A DNA stretch of 44,809 nt, taken from contig DASPTT010000033.1 in assembly GCA_035623275.1 (NCBI GenBank), positions 1 to 44,809 of the forward strand. Direction: 5' to 3'. This document shows, piece after piece, positions 9,139-17,347 of this stretch. Source of the DNA: DASPTT01 sp035623275. Lineage in GTDB: Bacteria; Actinomycetota; Acidimicrobiia; Acidimicrobiales; UBA8190. Under the pieces are notes generated by a model, which saw only the letters and a list, made by a program, of their open reading frames with translations, was not told where the DNA came from and made no database searches. How positions within the stretch are numbered: the first letter of the stretch is position 1; every line of letters begins with the position of its first letter. The translations under genes were made by a program, and so were the position numbers.

Positions 9139-9212
9139 CGCGCTCGGAGGGACTCGAACCCCCAACCTTCTGATCCGTAGTCAGATGCTCTATCCAATTG
9201 GGCTACGAGCGC
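9139..9212 (-). tRNA. tRNA-Arg (anticodon ACG)
   Basis: The minus strand folds as a complete tRNA. The 7-bp acceptor stem is GCGCTCG at the 5' end (9212-9206) and CGAGCGC at the 3' end (9146-9140), with G at the discriminator position (9139). The anticodon stem-loop is TCTGA-CTACGGA-TCAGA with anticodon ACG (CGT on the + strand at 9176-9178), and the T-arm contains GGTTCGAGTCC. CCA is not encoded. The ACG anticodon, with A34 normally edited to inosine, reads CGU, CGC and CGA. Confidence 0.95.
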
Positions 9213-9405
9213 ATCCACCGCACCTCGCCCACCTGCAGGAACGTCCGGGGCGCCCGGCGCTCCGCCGGGGGCTCAGGCGGCGGATCGTCATTGTAGTTGG
9301 GTCTGGCGTCGGCTCCCCCACGACGGTGGAGAGCCCCGGGCCGCTGCGATCCCCCTTCGGCCCACGGCAGCGCACCATGCTGCTCCAGGTACGAATTGGG
9401 GCCCC

Positions 9406-11544
9406 GTGACCAAGCCGACCACCTCCGCGACACCGGCGCCCGCACGCTGCGGGCTGATCCGGCTCGCCCTCGCCCTCGTCGCCCTCGCTTGCCTGCTTGC
9501 CGGGTGCGCCCAGGCGCCGACAGCCGTGCTCACGACCGGCCACGGTCCGGCCGGGCAGTACGCATGCCGGTACGACACCCAGACGGACGCCTTCACGGGC
9601 GCCTATGCAACGGCCTCCGCCATCGGATGGGAGGGGAACTCGGAAGGTGTGGTGACCTGCCTCGGGGGCTCCTTCTACGTCCAGTCGGGCATCAACAGGG
9701 GCTTCGGGTTCGGCATCTACAACGGCGCGGCGACCTCGTGGGCCGACCTGGACGGGTATCTCCCGGCGCAGGTCACGACCTTTGCCCGATCGGGCGCCAC
9801 GGTGACCATCACCGAGTTCGCCGACCGGATCGTCATCGACGGAGATCCGTTCGTGGCCGTCTACTGCCGCGTCGCGATCTCCAACCCCACCGGGCGGGCC
9901 GTCGTCGAGGACCCCGACCCCTCGCCGGGCCTCGTCGTGCTGGCCACCGCGCCGACCACGGTCCGCGCCTACACCACGGCGCAGCACGACTACGTCGTCG
10001 CCGTCGACCGCTTCGGCAACAGCTATGCGTGGCCGAAGCCGGCGGACCTGGCGGCGGCCGGGGGGTTCGGCCCGCACCTGGCGCACATGCGGAGCTTCTG
10101 GAACACCGAGCTCGGCGAGATCGCGGACCTGCAGCTCCCCGACACGTCGCTGGTGAACGCCTACAGGAGCGGGTTCATCCTGACCCAGATCGCCCGGAGC
10201 GGCGATGAGCTCTACACCGGGGTCAACGGCTACGACGCGGAGTACAACCACGACGTCATCGGGATCCTGGCCAACCTGTTCACCCAGGGGTACTTCGCCG
10301 GTGCCCATTCCCTCCTGCTCCGAGCACGGGCCGTGATCGGTTCGCAGGACACCATCTATCCCGACGGGACGTGGACGTACGCGTGGCCATGGGCCATCTA
10401 CCTGATGAAGACCGGCGACATCGGATTCGTCCGGGCGAACTTCTCGTCGGGCGTCGGTCCCGGCGGCGGCGGGCCGAGCATCGAGGAGACCGCACACGAG
10501 ATCGGCACGGACCGGACTGGCCCGGGCGGGATCATGATGGCGACCGACGACATCGACACGACGGGCTACTGGACGGTCGACGACTTCGAGGCCCTGATGG
10601 GATTGGCGGCGTATCGCTACCTGGCCTCCCGCCTCGGCAACCAGGGAGAGGTGCAGTGGGCCACCGCCGAGTACGACGCCCTCCTCTCCGCTACCGATGC
10701 GACGCTCGAGGACACGGTCCAGACCTTCGGCCTGGACTATCTCCCGTGCTCGATCCTCCAGCCGAACACGGCCAACCGCTGCAGCAACCCTGCTGACGCC
10801 AACTGGGCGGCCACGCTGCAGTTCGGGAAGTGGGCCTGGGACGCCCCCCTGCTCGGGACCCCGGTGTCGGGTCCAGCCGTGGCGCTCATCGACCCGACCT
10901 ATCGGTACGGGTTCGACCGGCTCCGCGGCATCGTGCCACCCGACACCTTCGGCGGCTTTCCTTCCGACTTCTACTCCAGTGGCTACAACGCCGGGTACGG
11001 GAGCTGGGGACTCGCCGGCTCCTCGTGGCGCTCCCAGGGCATCGCCGGCTACGAGTTCATGATCCGCAACACCCAGAGCGGGCCCTACTCGTGGTGGGAG
11101 AGCTCGGGTCCGCCGGACCCGGCGTCGCCGTGGGTGGGCTCGCACCCGGGTGCCGGTCAGGGGTCCTCGCCGCATGCCTGGGGAATGGCGGAGGCGAACA
11201 AGGTGCTGCTCGATTCGCTGGTGGCCCAGGAGTCGACCGGCGAGCTGATCGTCGGACGGGGCATCCCCGCCGAGTGGCTCGGCACCGGGGACGTCGTCTC
11301 GGTCGGCAACTTCCCGACGCTGGACGGACGGCGCGTGGACGTGCGGATCTCGTCCTCCGGCGGGTCCGTGTCCCTGACGATACGTGGCAGCGCCCCGCAT
11401 GGAGCGGTCCTCTTCGAGCTTCCCGAATTCGTCGACAACGTGGCCGCCGCCTCCGCCGGCACCGTCGACGAGACCGACGGGATCGTGACCCTGCCACCGT
11501 CCAGCTCCAGCGTGTCGGTCCAGCTCGGGCCCCCACCTGGCTGA
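9406..11544 (+). CDS. Lipoprotein with six-hairpin-glycosidase-like fold, substrate unknown
   Basis: A 712-residue protein starting at a GTG. Residues 17-33 form a hydrophobic signal ending in the lipobox LAGC. The body has an N-terminal beta-rich region (to about residue 200) and a helical region rich in aromatic and acidic motifs, such as NGYDAEYNHDVIGIL, WTYAWPWAIYLMKTGD, IDTTGYWTVDDFEALMGLAA and PHAWGMAEANKVLLDSL. A short beta-rich C-terminus follows. This layout is that of (alpha/alpha)6-barrel glycoside hydrolases. I cannot assign a CAZy family, and a degradative role on external polysaccharide is inferred. It converges on the phosphoesterase gene, with only 11 bases between the stops. 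Confidence 0.7.
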   Translation: MTKPTTSATPAPARCGLIRLALALVALACLLAGCAQAPTAVLTTGHGPAGQYACRYDTQTDAFTGAYATASAIGWEGNSEGVVTCLGGSFYVQSGINRGFGFGIYNGAATSWADLDGYLPAQVTTFARSGATVTITEFADRIVIDGDPFVAVYCRVAISNPTGRAVVEDPDPSPGLVVLATAPTTVRAYTTAQHDYVVAVDRFGNSYAWPKPADLAAAGGFGPHLAHMRSFWNTELGEIADLQLPDTSLVNAYRSGFILTQIARSGDELYTGVNGYDAEYNHDVIGILANLFTQGYFAGAHSLLLRARAVIGSQDTIYPDGTWTYAWPWAIYLMKTGDIGFVRANFSSGVGPGGGGPSIEETAHEIGTDRTGPGGIMMATDDIDTTGYWTVDDFEALMGLAAYRYLASRLGNQGEVQWATAEYDALLSATDATLEDTVQTFGLDYLPCSILQPNTANRCSNPADANWAATLQFGKWAWDAPLLGTPVSGPAVALIDPTYRYGFDRLRGIVPPDTFGGFPSDFYSSGYNAGYGSWGLAGSSWRSQGIAGYEFMIRNTQSGPYSWWESSGPPDPASPWVGSHPGAGQGSSPHAWGMAEANKVLLDSLVAQESTGELIVGRGIPAEWLGTGDVVSVGNFPTLDGRRVDVRISSSGGSVSLTIRGSAPHGAVLFELPEFVDNVAAASAGTVDETDGIVTLPPSSSSVSVQLGPPPG

Positions 11545-11555
11545 GCGACGCCCGA

Positions 11556-13133
11556 TCAGGTCGGGACGGGTGTGGCCACGCCCGGCTCCTGGGTGGGCAT
11601 CGCCTGGACGGCCGGCACCGGGTACGGCGCCGGATCGGGCACGTCGAGCTCGGCGAGCTGCGACGCCTGGCACTCCCGCACCACCCGGGGATCCTGCGCC
11701 CCCGGGGTGGCAGGGAACGTCGGCACCGACGAGTCGGGCGAGCCGAGGTGCAGCGTCGAGGTCAGGTCGCCGGTCGCCTGGCGGCGCCACGCCGAGACGT
11801 TGGGGGCCGCCACCCCGAAGCGGGTCTCGAGGAACCGCAATTGCGAGGTGTGGTCGAAGACGTCCGAGCAGACGTAGCCGCCCCGGCTGAAGGGGGAGAC
11901 GACCAGCATGGGCACCCGGAAGCCCAGCCCCACGGGGCCGGCGATCCCGTGGGCGTCGGCCGGGAGCGGGTCGACGGTCAGGTACTCGCCCGCGGTGCCG
12001 GCCGGGGGCACCGGCGGCGCCACGTGATCGAAGAACCCGTCGTTCTCGTCGTACATGACGAACAACACCGTCTTCGACCACACCTTGGGGTTCGACGCCA
12101 GCGTCCCGATGAGCCGGCTGGCATAGCCCATGCCTACCGCCGGCGGGGACGGCGGGTGCTCGTCCTCCCCGACCGCCGGGATGATCCACGACACCGCCGG
12201 CAGGGTCTCGTCCGCCACGTCCCGGGCGAAGTCGTCCGGGTAGAGGGCATCGAAGGCGTTGCGATACAGCGCCGAGCCCGGGTCGCGCACGTGCTGTTCG
12301 AAGTACAGCAGGATGTTGTTCGACACCGCGATGGACAGCGGGTCCTCCGGCCGGTAGACGGCGCCGGGCGGGTTGTAGACCTTCCAGCTCACCCCCGCCG
12401 CCTGCAGGCGCTCGGGCATCGTCTCCCACGTGGCGCTGCCGATCAGCGAGCCCGAGGAACCCGTGACGAGCACCGGCCCGCCGGCGTGCCCACCGGGGTC
12501 CAGGGTCCCCGACAGGGCATGGAGCCGGTTGGGATGCGTGGGCCCCATCACCGAGCAGTGGTATCCGTCGCAGATGGTGAAGGCGTCGGCCACCGCGTAC
12601 CAGAAGTCGATGTCCGCCCGGGTGTAGTAGCCCATGGTCAGCACCCCGCTCCCGGGCCCCTCGAAGCGCGACTGCGTGTGGGTGGCCACCCACTGGTCCA
12701 TCGCACCCCCGTTCCAGCAGTAGTGCTGGGCGTCCCAGTCGTGGGACAGGTCGTAGGTGCACTCGGCGTCGGCGCTGGCGGTGTCGAGATGGAACGGCAG
12801 CAGCGTCGGCGCCGCGCCCCCCGGCCAGGCCTGGGCGAACACCCCGAGGTCCCCCGCCGGGTGGTCGTCGAAGCCCCGCACCCCCTTGTAGGTCCCGAAG
12901 TAGTGGTCGAAGGAGCGGTTCTCCTGCATGAGGAAGACGACGTGCTCGACCGCACCCAGGTCCGACCCCGCCGGCGCGACGCCCGCCGCCTGGCGGACGG
13001 TCTCGCTCCCGCTTCCGCTCCCACCCCCGCACGCCCCCAGTGCCGCACCGAGGCCGCCGGCCAGGCCGGCCGCCAGCACCTGGCGCCGCGTCCAGCGATG
13101 GTCCTCGCCCCCTGCTGCCCGCTCCCCCCGCAT
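11556..13133 (-). CDS. Phosphoesterase family protein (phospholipase C / acid phosphatase type), Tat-exported
   Basis: From the chosen ATG at 13133 the protein has about 525 residues. The N-terminus WTRRQVLAAGLAGG is a twin-arginine signal, ending in LGAC, a possible lipobox. The mature part opens with the family hallmark VVFLMQENRSFDHYFGTYKG, then has GYHCSVMGPTHPNR, MYDENDGFFDHVAPP and GFRVPMLVVSPFSRGG. These are the metal-binding and core motifs of bacterial phospholipase C and AcpA-type acid phosphatases. Upstream in-frame ATGs exist at 13151, 13175 and 13184. The start at 13133 is preferred because it gives a normal Tat n-region, and a CAGAGT hexamer ends 6 bases before it. Whether it cleaves phospholipids or other phosphate esters is not visible. 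Confidence 0.88.
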   Translation of the reverse strand: MRGERAAGGEDHRWTRRQVLAAGLAGGLGAALGACGGGSGSGSETVRQAAGVAPAGSDLGAVEHVVFLMQENRSFDHYFGTYKGVRGFDDHPAGDLGVFAQAWPGGAAPTLLPFHLDTASADAECTYDLSHDWDAQHYCWNGGAMDQWVATHTQSRFEGPGSGVLTMGYYTRADIDFWYAVADAFTICDGYHCSVMGPTHPNRLHALSGTLDPGGHAGGPVLVTGSSGSLIGSATWETMPERLQAAGVSWKVYNPPGAVYRPEDPLSIAVSNNILLYFEQHVRDPGSALYRNAFDALYPDDFARDVADETLPAVSWIIPAVGEDEHPPSPPAVGMGYASRLIGTLASNPKVWSKTVLFVMYDENDGFFDHVAPPVPPAGTAGEYLTVDPLPADAHGIAGPVGLGFRVPMLVVSPFSRGGYVCSDVFDHTSQLRFLETRFGVAAPNVSAWRRQATGDLTSTLHLGSPDSSVPTFPATPGAQDPRVVRECQASQLAELDVPDPAPYPVPAVQAMPTQEPGVATPVPT

Positions 13134-13225
13134 CCCGCCACTCTGGCGCATGCGGCCGCCCGGATCGAGAGACATGAGGCGCATCGGCCCTACCAGGGGC
13201 GCCGCCCCGGGCACAGGATGGGCCG

Positions 13226-14116
13226 ATGCAGGTCCTCACGGTCGTCTTCGCCCTGGCCGCCGCCTGCTCCAACGCCATCCGCTCGATGGTCCAGCACGCC
13301 GCGTCGATCGACATCCCCAAGAAGGACCGGGGTGTCCGCGCCGTGGCCTTCCTGTTCCGCCAGCCGCTGTGGCTCCTCGGCTGGCTGGCCGCGGTGGGCG
13401 GGTTCGTCTTCCAGGCCCTGGCCCTGCACAACGGGCTGCTGTCGGTGGTCCAGCCCCTGCTCGTCACCGAGCTGGTCTTCGCTCTCGTCTTCCGACAGTT
13501 CTGGATCGGCCAGGACGTCGCCCCCGCGGCGTGGACCTCGGCCGTGGTGGTCTGCGGATCGTTGGCCGTGTTCCTCCTCATGGCCGAGCCCCACGGCGGC
13601 CACCCCACCCCGGACACGGCCGAGTGGCTGAGCTGCCTGCTCACCTTCGGGGGCATCGTCGCCGTGCTCACCGTGCTCGCCATGCGGGGCTCGCCGGTGC
13701 GCCGGGCGGCGCTGTACGCGGCGGCGGCGGCGATCTCGTGGGCGCTCATGGCGGTGTTCATCAAGGCCACCACCGACGTGCTCACCAGCTTCGGGGTCGT
13801 CGGGATGCTCGAGCGCTGGCCGGTCTACGCGCTCGCCGCCTGCGGCATCGCCGGCACCGTCCTCCAGCAGGCGGCGCTGCAGTCCGGCCCGCTGAGCGTC
13901 TCGCAGCCCGTGCTCATCGTGGTCGACCCGGCGGTGGCCATCATCCTGTCGGTGTGGCTCTTCGACGAGCGCTTCACCGGCGGCACATGGAAGACGGCCA
14001 TGGGGGCGGCGGCCTTCGCGGTGATGGCCGCCGGCGTGGTGGCGCTGTCGCGCACGGCCCCCGCGGACCTGGCACCGGCCCAACCGGCCCGACCGGCGGG
14101 ACGGACGAACCGGTGA
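13226..14116 (+). CDS. DMT-superfamily (EamA-like) membrane transporter
   Basis: A 296-residue, strongly hydrophobic protein with roughly nine or ten membrane helices in two halves, as in drug/metabolite transporters. It starts with a helix carrying AAACSNAIRSMVQHAAS and has paired helices around LSVVQPLLVTELVFAL and LSVSQPVLIVVDPAVAII. These occupy equivalent positions in the two halves, so the internal duplication is visible. The tail is short and cytoplasmic. The ATG at 13226 is preceded by CAGGAT ending 6 bases upstream, a weak leaderless signal. It is divergent from the phosphoesterase and convergent with the P450 gene. No substrate can be assigned. Confidence 0.85.
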   Translation: MQVLTVVFALAAACSNAIRSMVQHAASIDIPKKDRGVRAVAFLFRQPLWLLGWLAAVGGFVFQALALHNGLLSVVQPLLVTELVFALVFRQFWIGQDVAPAAWTSAVVVCGSLAVFLLMAEPHGGHPTPDTAEWLSCLLTFGGIVAVLTVLAMRGSPVRRAALYAAAAAISWALMAVFIKATTDVLTSFGVVGMLERWPVYALAACGIAGTVLQQAALQSGPLSVSQPVLIVVDPAVAIILSVWLFDERFTGGTWKTAMGAAAFAVMAAGVVALSRTAPADLAPAQPARPAGRTNR

Positions 14117-14131
14117 AGCCGCCGACGCCGA

Positions 14132-15352
14132 CTACCCGCCCACCGGCGCCGAGGGCGTGAAACCCACCGGCATCGACTCGATGCCGGACACGAAGTTGGC
14201 GGGGCGCAGCGGCACCGGGTCGTCGGTGACGAGGCGGATGTCGGGCATCCGCTCCAGCAGCCGGTCGAACATGCAGTACATCTCCACCCGCGCCAGGCGG
14301 TTGCCCAGGCAGAAATGGGCCCCCACCCCGAACGCCAGGTGCTCGTTGGGGCTGCGGCGGATGTCGAACTCGTCGGGGTCCTCGAACACGGCCTCGTCCC
14401 GGTTGGCCGAGGGGTAGAGGAGCATCAGCTTCTGGCCCTGGCGGACGGCCTGGCCGCGCAGCTCGGTGTCGCGCGTGGCGGTGCGGCACATGTTCTTGAT
14501 GGGCGTGACCCAGCGCAGCATCTCCTCGACGGCGTCGGGCAGCAGGGCCCGGTCGGCCAGCAGGTCCGCCCACTGCTGCGGCCGGCGGGCCAGGGCCTCC
14601 ATGCCGCCGCTGATCACATGGCGCGTCGTCTCGTCGCCGCCGACGAGGATGAGCAGGGACTCGAACACCAGCGACTCGTCGTCGAGGCGCTCGCCCTCCA
14701 CCTCCGCGTGCACCAGGGTGCCGATGAGATCGGAGTCGTCGCCCGACGCCCGGCGCTCGGCCACCCGAGCCAGGAGGTACTCGCGGTATTCGGCCGCGGC
14801 GGTCGCCGCGTTGAGCATCAGCGTCTCGTCGTCGGTCCCGAGCGACTTCAACATGTCGTCGGACCACCGGAGCAGGTCGTCACGGTCCTCGGGGGCCACC
14901 CCGAGCATGTCCCCGATGACGATCATTGGCAGGGGGGCGGCGATGTCGCGCACGAAGTCGCACGTGCCCGTTTCGCACACCTTGTCGATGATCGCGTCGC
15001 AGATGTCCCGGATCCCCGCCTCGGCGTCGGCCACCCGCTTGGGGGTGAAGCCCCAGTTGACCAGTCGTCGCCGGCGCCGGTGCTCGGGCGCGTCCATGTC
15101 GATCATGAACGGGAAGGCCCCGGCGTCGGGGCGGATGCCACCCGCGCTCGAGAACAGCTCGGGGTCGCGCGACACGAGCTTGACGTCCTCGTAGCGGGTG
15201 ACGCCGACGACGTCGTTGCGCTCGTCCAGGTACACCGGCGCGTGGCGCCGCAGCCATGCCAGCGCGGGATAGGGGTTCCCGCCCCAGAAGGCCCCGTCGA
15301 CGAGGTCGACGTCCCCGTAGGCGGTCTCTTCGATGGTCCCCGTGTCGGTCAC
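14132..15352 (-). CDS. Cytochrome P450
   Basis: A 406-residue soluble bacterial P450. It has the I-helix motif LVGGDETTRH, the K-helix ExxR in VEEMLRWVTP and the heme loop FGVGAHFCLGNRLAR with its Cys ligand. MDAPEHRRRRRLV marks the C-helix region. The GTG start has GGAGG about 10 bases upstream. It is the last gene of the leftward operon, 33 bases after the crotonase. Clustering with CoA- and aldehyde-processing enzymes suggests hydroxylation of a lipid or terpenoid substrate. No dedicated ferredoxin lies in this arm, so the one beside CYP51 may serve it. Confidence 0.93.
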   Translation of the reverse strand: MTDTGTIEETAYGDVDLVDGAFWGGNPYPALAWLRRHAPVYLDERNDVVGVTRYEDVKLVSRDPELFSSAGGIRPDAGAFPFMIDMDAPEHRRRRRLVNWGFTPKRVADAEAGIRDICDAIIDKVCETGTCDFVRDIAAPLPMIVIGDMLGVAPEDRDDLLRWSDDMLKSLGTDDETLMLNAATAAAEYREYLLARVAERRASGDDSDLIGTLVHAEVEGERLDDESLVFESLLILVGGDETTRHVISGGMEALARRPQQWADLLADRALLPDAVEEMLRWVTPIKNMCRTATRDTELRGQAVRQGQKLMLLYPSANRDEAVFEDPDEFDIRRSPNEHLAFGVGAHFCLGNRLARVEMYCMFDRLLERMPDIRLVTDDPVPLRPANFVSGIESMPVGFTPSAPVGG

Positions 15353-15385
15353 TGCCCCTCGACCTCCTGCACGTCACCCTAGGAC

Positions 15386-16144
15386 CTAGGAGAGCCGTCC
15401 CGTCTCGCCGAACCGGTCCAGCGCCGCGGCGTTGGCCGCCGAGCCCAACAGCGCCGAGAAGGCGGCGTCCTCGCGCTCGCGGGCCGCCGCCACCTCGGGC
15501 CCCTGGGTGGCAAGCATCAGGCGCTTGATGGCGACCACCGCGTCGGGGGGTGCGGCGGCGATGCGCGTGGCCAGCTCCATCGTCTCCTCCAGCAGCCGCT
15601 CGGCCGGCACGGCCCGCAGGGCGATCCCGCACGTCACCGCCTCGGCCGCGCTCACCCACCTGCCGGTGAGGAGGACCTCGGCGGCACGCTGCCAACCCAT
15701 GCGCAGGGGGAACAGGTAGCTGCTGGCCGCCTCGGCCGGCACGCCCAGCTCGGCGAAGGGCACCCGAAGGCGGGCCTCCTCGGACACCAGCACCAGGTCG
15801 CAATGGGCCAGGAGGGTGAAGCCGAGGCCCACCCCCACACCGTTCACCGCGGCCAGCAACGGCTTCTCGAAACCGCACAGCGCGTCCATGAAGCCCCGGA
15901 ACCCCTTGGCCGCGTCGGGCTCGCGCTCGCCGGTGACGAGGGCCGCCATCTCCTTCAGGTCCTGGCCGGCGGAGAAGGCGCTCCCCGCACCCGTGATCAC
16001 CACCACGTGCACGGCCGGGTCCGCGCCGGCCGCCACCAGCGCGTCGGTGGCCGCGGCGTACAGCGCCCGGTCGAAGGCGTTGCGCGCCTCGGGCCGGTCC
16101 AGGGTGAGGAGGCGGACAGCGCCCCGGTCCTCGAGACGGATCAT
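15386..16144 (-). CDS. Enoyl-CoA hydratase/isomerase family protein
   Basis: A 252-residue crotonase-fold protein of the usual length. The oxyanion-hole regions are seen in GSAFSAGQDLKEM and NGVGVGLGFTLLAHCDLVLV, followed by VPFAELGVPAEAASSYLFPL, which carries one acidic residue at the site of catalytic Glu. The hydratase family acts on acyl-CoA double bonds in beta-oxidation, but members also catalyse isomerisation and other CoA reactions, so the exact reaction is open. It lies 46 bases after the SDR and 33 bases before the P450 in the leftward operon. The start ATG at 16144 is supported by alignment of the N-terminus (DRGAVRLLTLDRPEARNAF). Confidence 0.9.
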   Translation of the reverse strand: MIRLEDRGAVRLLTLDRPEARNAFDRALYAAATDALVAAGADPAVHVVVITGAGSAFSAGQDLKEMAALVTGEREPDAAKGFRGFMDALCGFEKPLLAAVNGVGVGLGFTLLAHCDLVLVSEEARLRVPFAELGVPAEAASSYLFPLRMGWQRAAEVLLTGRWVSAAEAVTCGIALRAVPAERLLEETMELATRIAAAPPDAVVAIKRLMLATQGPEVAAAREREDAAFSALLGSAANAAALDRFGETGRLS

Positions 16145-16190
16145 GCCCCGCGACCGCCGCCGGTCACCCCCGGCCGTCCGGCGACACCGG

Positions 16191-16955
16191 TCACGGCCGC
16201 ATCACCTGGCCGCCGTCGACGTTGAAGATGTGCCCCGTCACCCACTTGGCGTCGTCGGAGAGCAGGTACAGGCACATCCCCACCAGGTCCTCCGGGGTGC
16301 CCTGGCGCTTCAGGGCAAGCGAGCCCACCAGCTGCTTCAGGTAGGCGTCGGGCACCACCGAGCGGGCCGCGTCGGTGTCGGTGGGACCGGGCGCGATGGC
16401 GTTCACCCGGATGTTCATGCCGCCGAGCTCGTGGGCCAGCTGCTGGGTCAGGGCGTTGATCCCCGCCTTGGCCCAGGCGTAGTAGCCGGCGTAGAGATAG
16501 GCGGCGGTGGACGACTGGTTGACGATGGCCCCGCCGCCGCGCTCGGCCATGGCCGGGTAGCAGGCGCGGGTGCACACCAGCGCGCCGTTGAGGTTCACGG
16601 CCATGAACCGCTCGAGGTAGTCCCAGTCGACGGTGATGAGCAGGTCCAGCTTCATGCCGCCGAAGATGGCCGCGTTGTTCACCAGGTAGTCGATGCCGCC
16701 GAAGCGCTCGGTGGCCAGCGCGGCCATGGCCCCGGCCGAGTCCCGGTCGGCCACGTCCACGCGCGTCGCGGCGGCCGTGCCGCCCGCGGCCGCTAGGGCC
16801 TTGGCCACCGCCGCCGCGTTCTCCTCGTCGATGTCGGCGACCACCACGGCCGCCCCGGCCTTGGCCAGCCCCTCGGCGTACGCCCGGCCGATGCCGCGCC
16901 CGGCCCCGGTGACGACGGCCACCTTGCCGGTGAAGTCGTAGGTCGCCGTCGCCAT
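16191..16955 (-). CDS. SDR-family oxidoreductase
   Basis: A 254-residue classical short-chain dehydrogenase. It has VTGAGRGIGRAYAEGLAKAG (cofactor loop), Asp-containing VVVADIDEEN, which favours NAD over NADP, LVNNAAIFG, and a catalytic Tyr159-x3-Lys163 in GYYAWAKAG with Ser149 upstream. The frame is open upstream, but residues before MATATYDF lie inside the neighbouring CMD gene and look like shadow sequence, so I start at 16955. It follows the CMD-like gene by 5 bases. The M. tuberculosis counterpart by position would be Rv0769, from memory. The substrate is an unknown alcohol or ketone. Confidence 0.92.
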   Translation of the reverse strand: MATATYDFTGKVAVVTGAGRGIGRAYAEGLAKAGAAVVVADIDEENAAAVAKALAAAGGTAAATRVDVADRDSAGAMAALATERFGGIDYLVNNAAIFGGMKLDLLITVDWDYLERFMAVNLNGALVCTRACYPAMAERGGGAIVNQSSTAAYLYAGYYAWAKAGINALTQQLAHELGGMNIRVNAIAPGPTDTDAARSVVPDAYLKQLVGSLALKRQGTPEDLVGMCLYLLSDDAKWVTGHIFNVDGGQVMRP

Positions 16956-16960
16956 GTGCC

Positions 16961-17347
16961 CTATCCGTTCTTCCTGCGCCGGACGATGATCCGCTCGGCC
17001 GATTCGTTCACGCCGGTGGCCAGCGGCCAGCCGATGTAGTGGGTGAGGTGGACGACCACCTCGCGCACCTGGTCCTCCGTGAGCTCGCCGTTGTCCAGCG
17101 CGCTCTGGAACTGCACGTCGAGGAGCTCGGTCCTGCCCAGCGCGGCGAGCACCCCGATGGTCATGAGCCGGCGCTGGAAGACGTCGAGCCCAGGCCGGCA
17201 CCACACGTCGCCGAAGAGATGGTCGACGGTGTAGGCCACGAAGTCGCCCTCGACCACGTCGGGGTCGACACTGAAGTTGTAGACCGCATGCATCTTCTCC
17301 ATGCCGGCGGCCCGGTCGGGCTTCGGGGGGCGGTGCTCGGCGCTCAT
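16961..17347 (-). CDS. Carboxymuconolactone decarboxylase (CMD/AhpD-like) family protein
   Basis: A 128-residue all-helical protein of the CMD family, recognisable from FQRRLMTIGVLAALGRTELL and ELTEDQVREVVVHLTHYIGW. The paired Cys residues of AhpD peroxidases are missing, so it is closer to the decarboxylase-type members. Its ATG overlaps the stop of the aldehyde dehydrogenase (ATGA), so the two are translationally coupled. The positional match is Rv0771 of M. tuberculosis, from memory. The actual reaction is unknown. Confidence 0.88.
   Translation of the reverse strand: MSAEHRPPKPDRAAGMEKMHAVYNFSVDPDVVEGDFVAYTVDHLFGDVWCRPGLDVFQRRLMTIGVLAALGRTELLDVQFQSALDNGELTEDQVREVVVHLTHYIGWPLATGVNESAERIIVRRRKNG

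Noticed and set aside
8811..9173. A plus-strand open frame of about 120 codons ending in the tRNA gene
   Set aside because: Its end is merely a translation of the tRNA sequence (RSEGLEPPTF), a well-known artefact, and the rest overlaps a hydrolase relic on the other strand.
10830..13631. Long plus-strand open frame across the phosphoesterase gene
   Set aside because: It is antisense to a well-supported gene (ENRSFDHYFG, DENDGFFDH) and has only Arg/His/Gly-rich composition.
9190..13785. A very long open frame (over 1500 codons) on the minus strand
   Set aside because: It runs antisense to the lipoprotein gene and out of frame through the phosphoesterase gene. Its product is a Gly/Arg/Pro-rich string without family motifs, as expected for shadow frames in high-GC DNA.
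15378..15390. CCTAGG-A-CCTAGG double palindrome between the crotonase and P450 genes
   Set aside because: It is short, overlaps the crotonase stop codon, and has no promoter context, so it may be chance.
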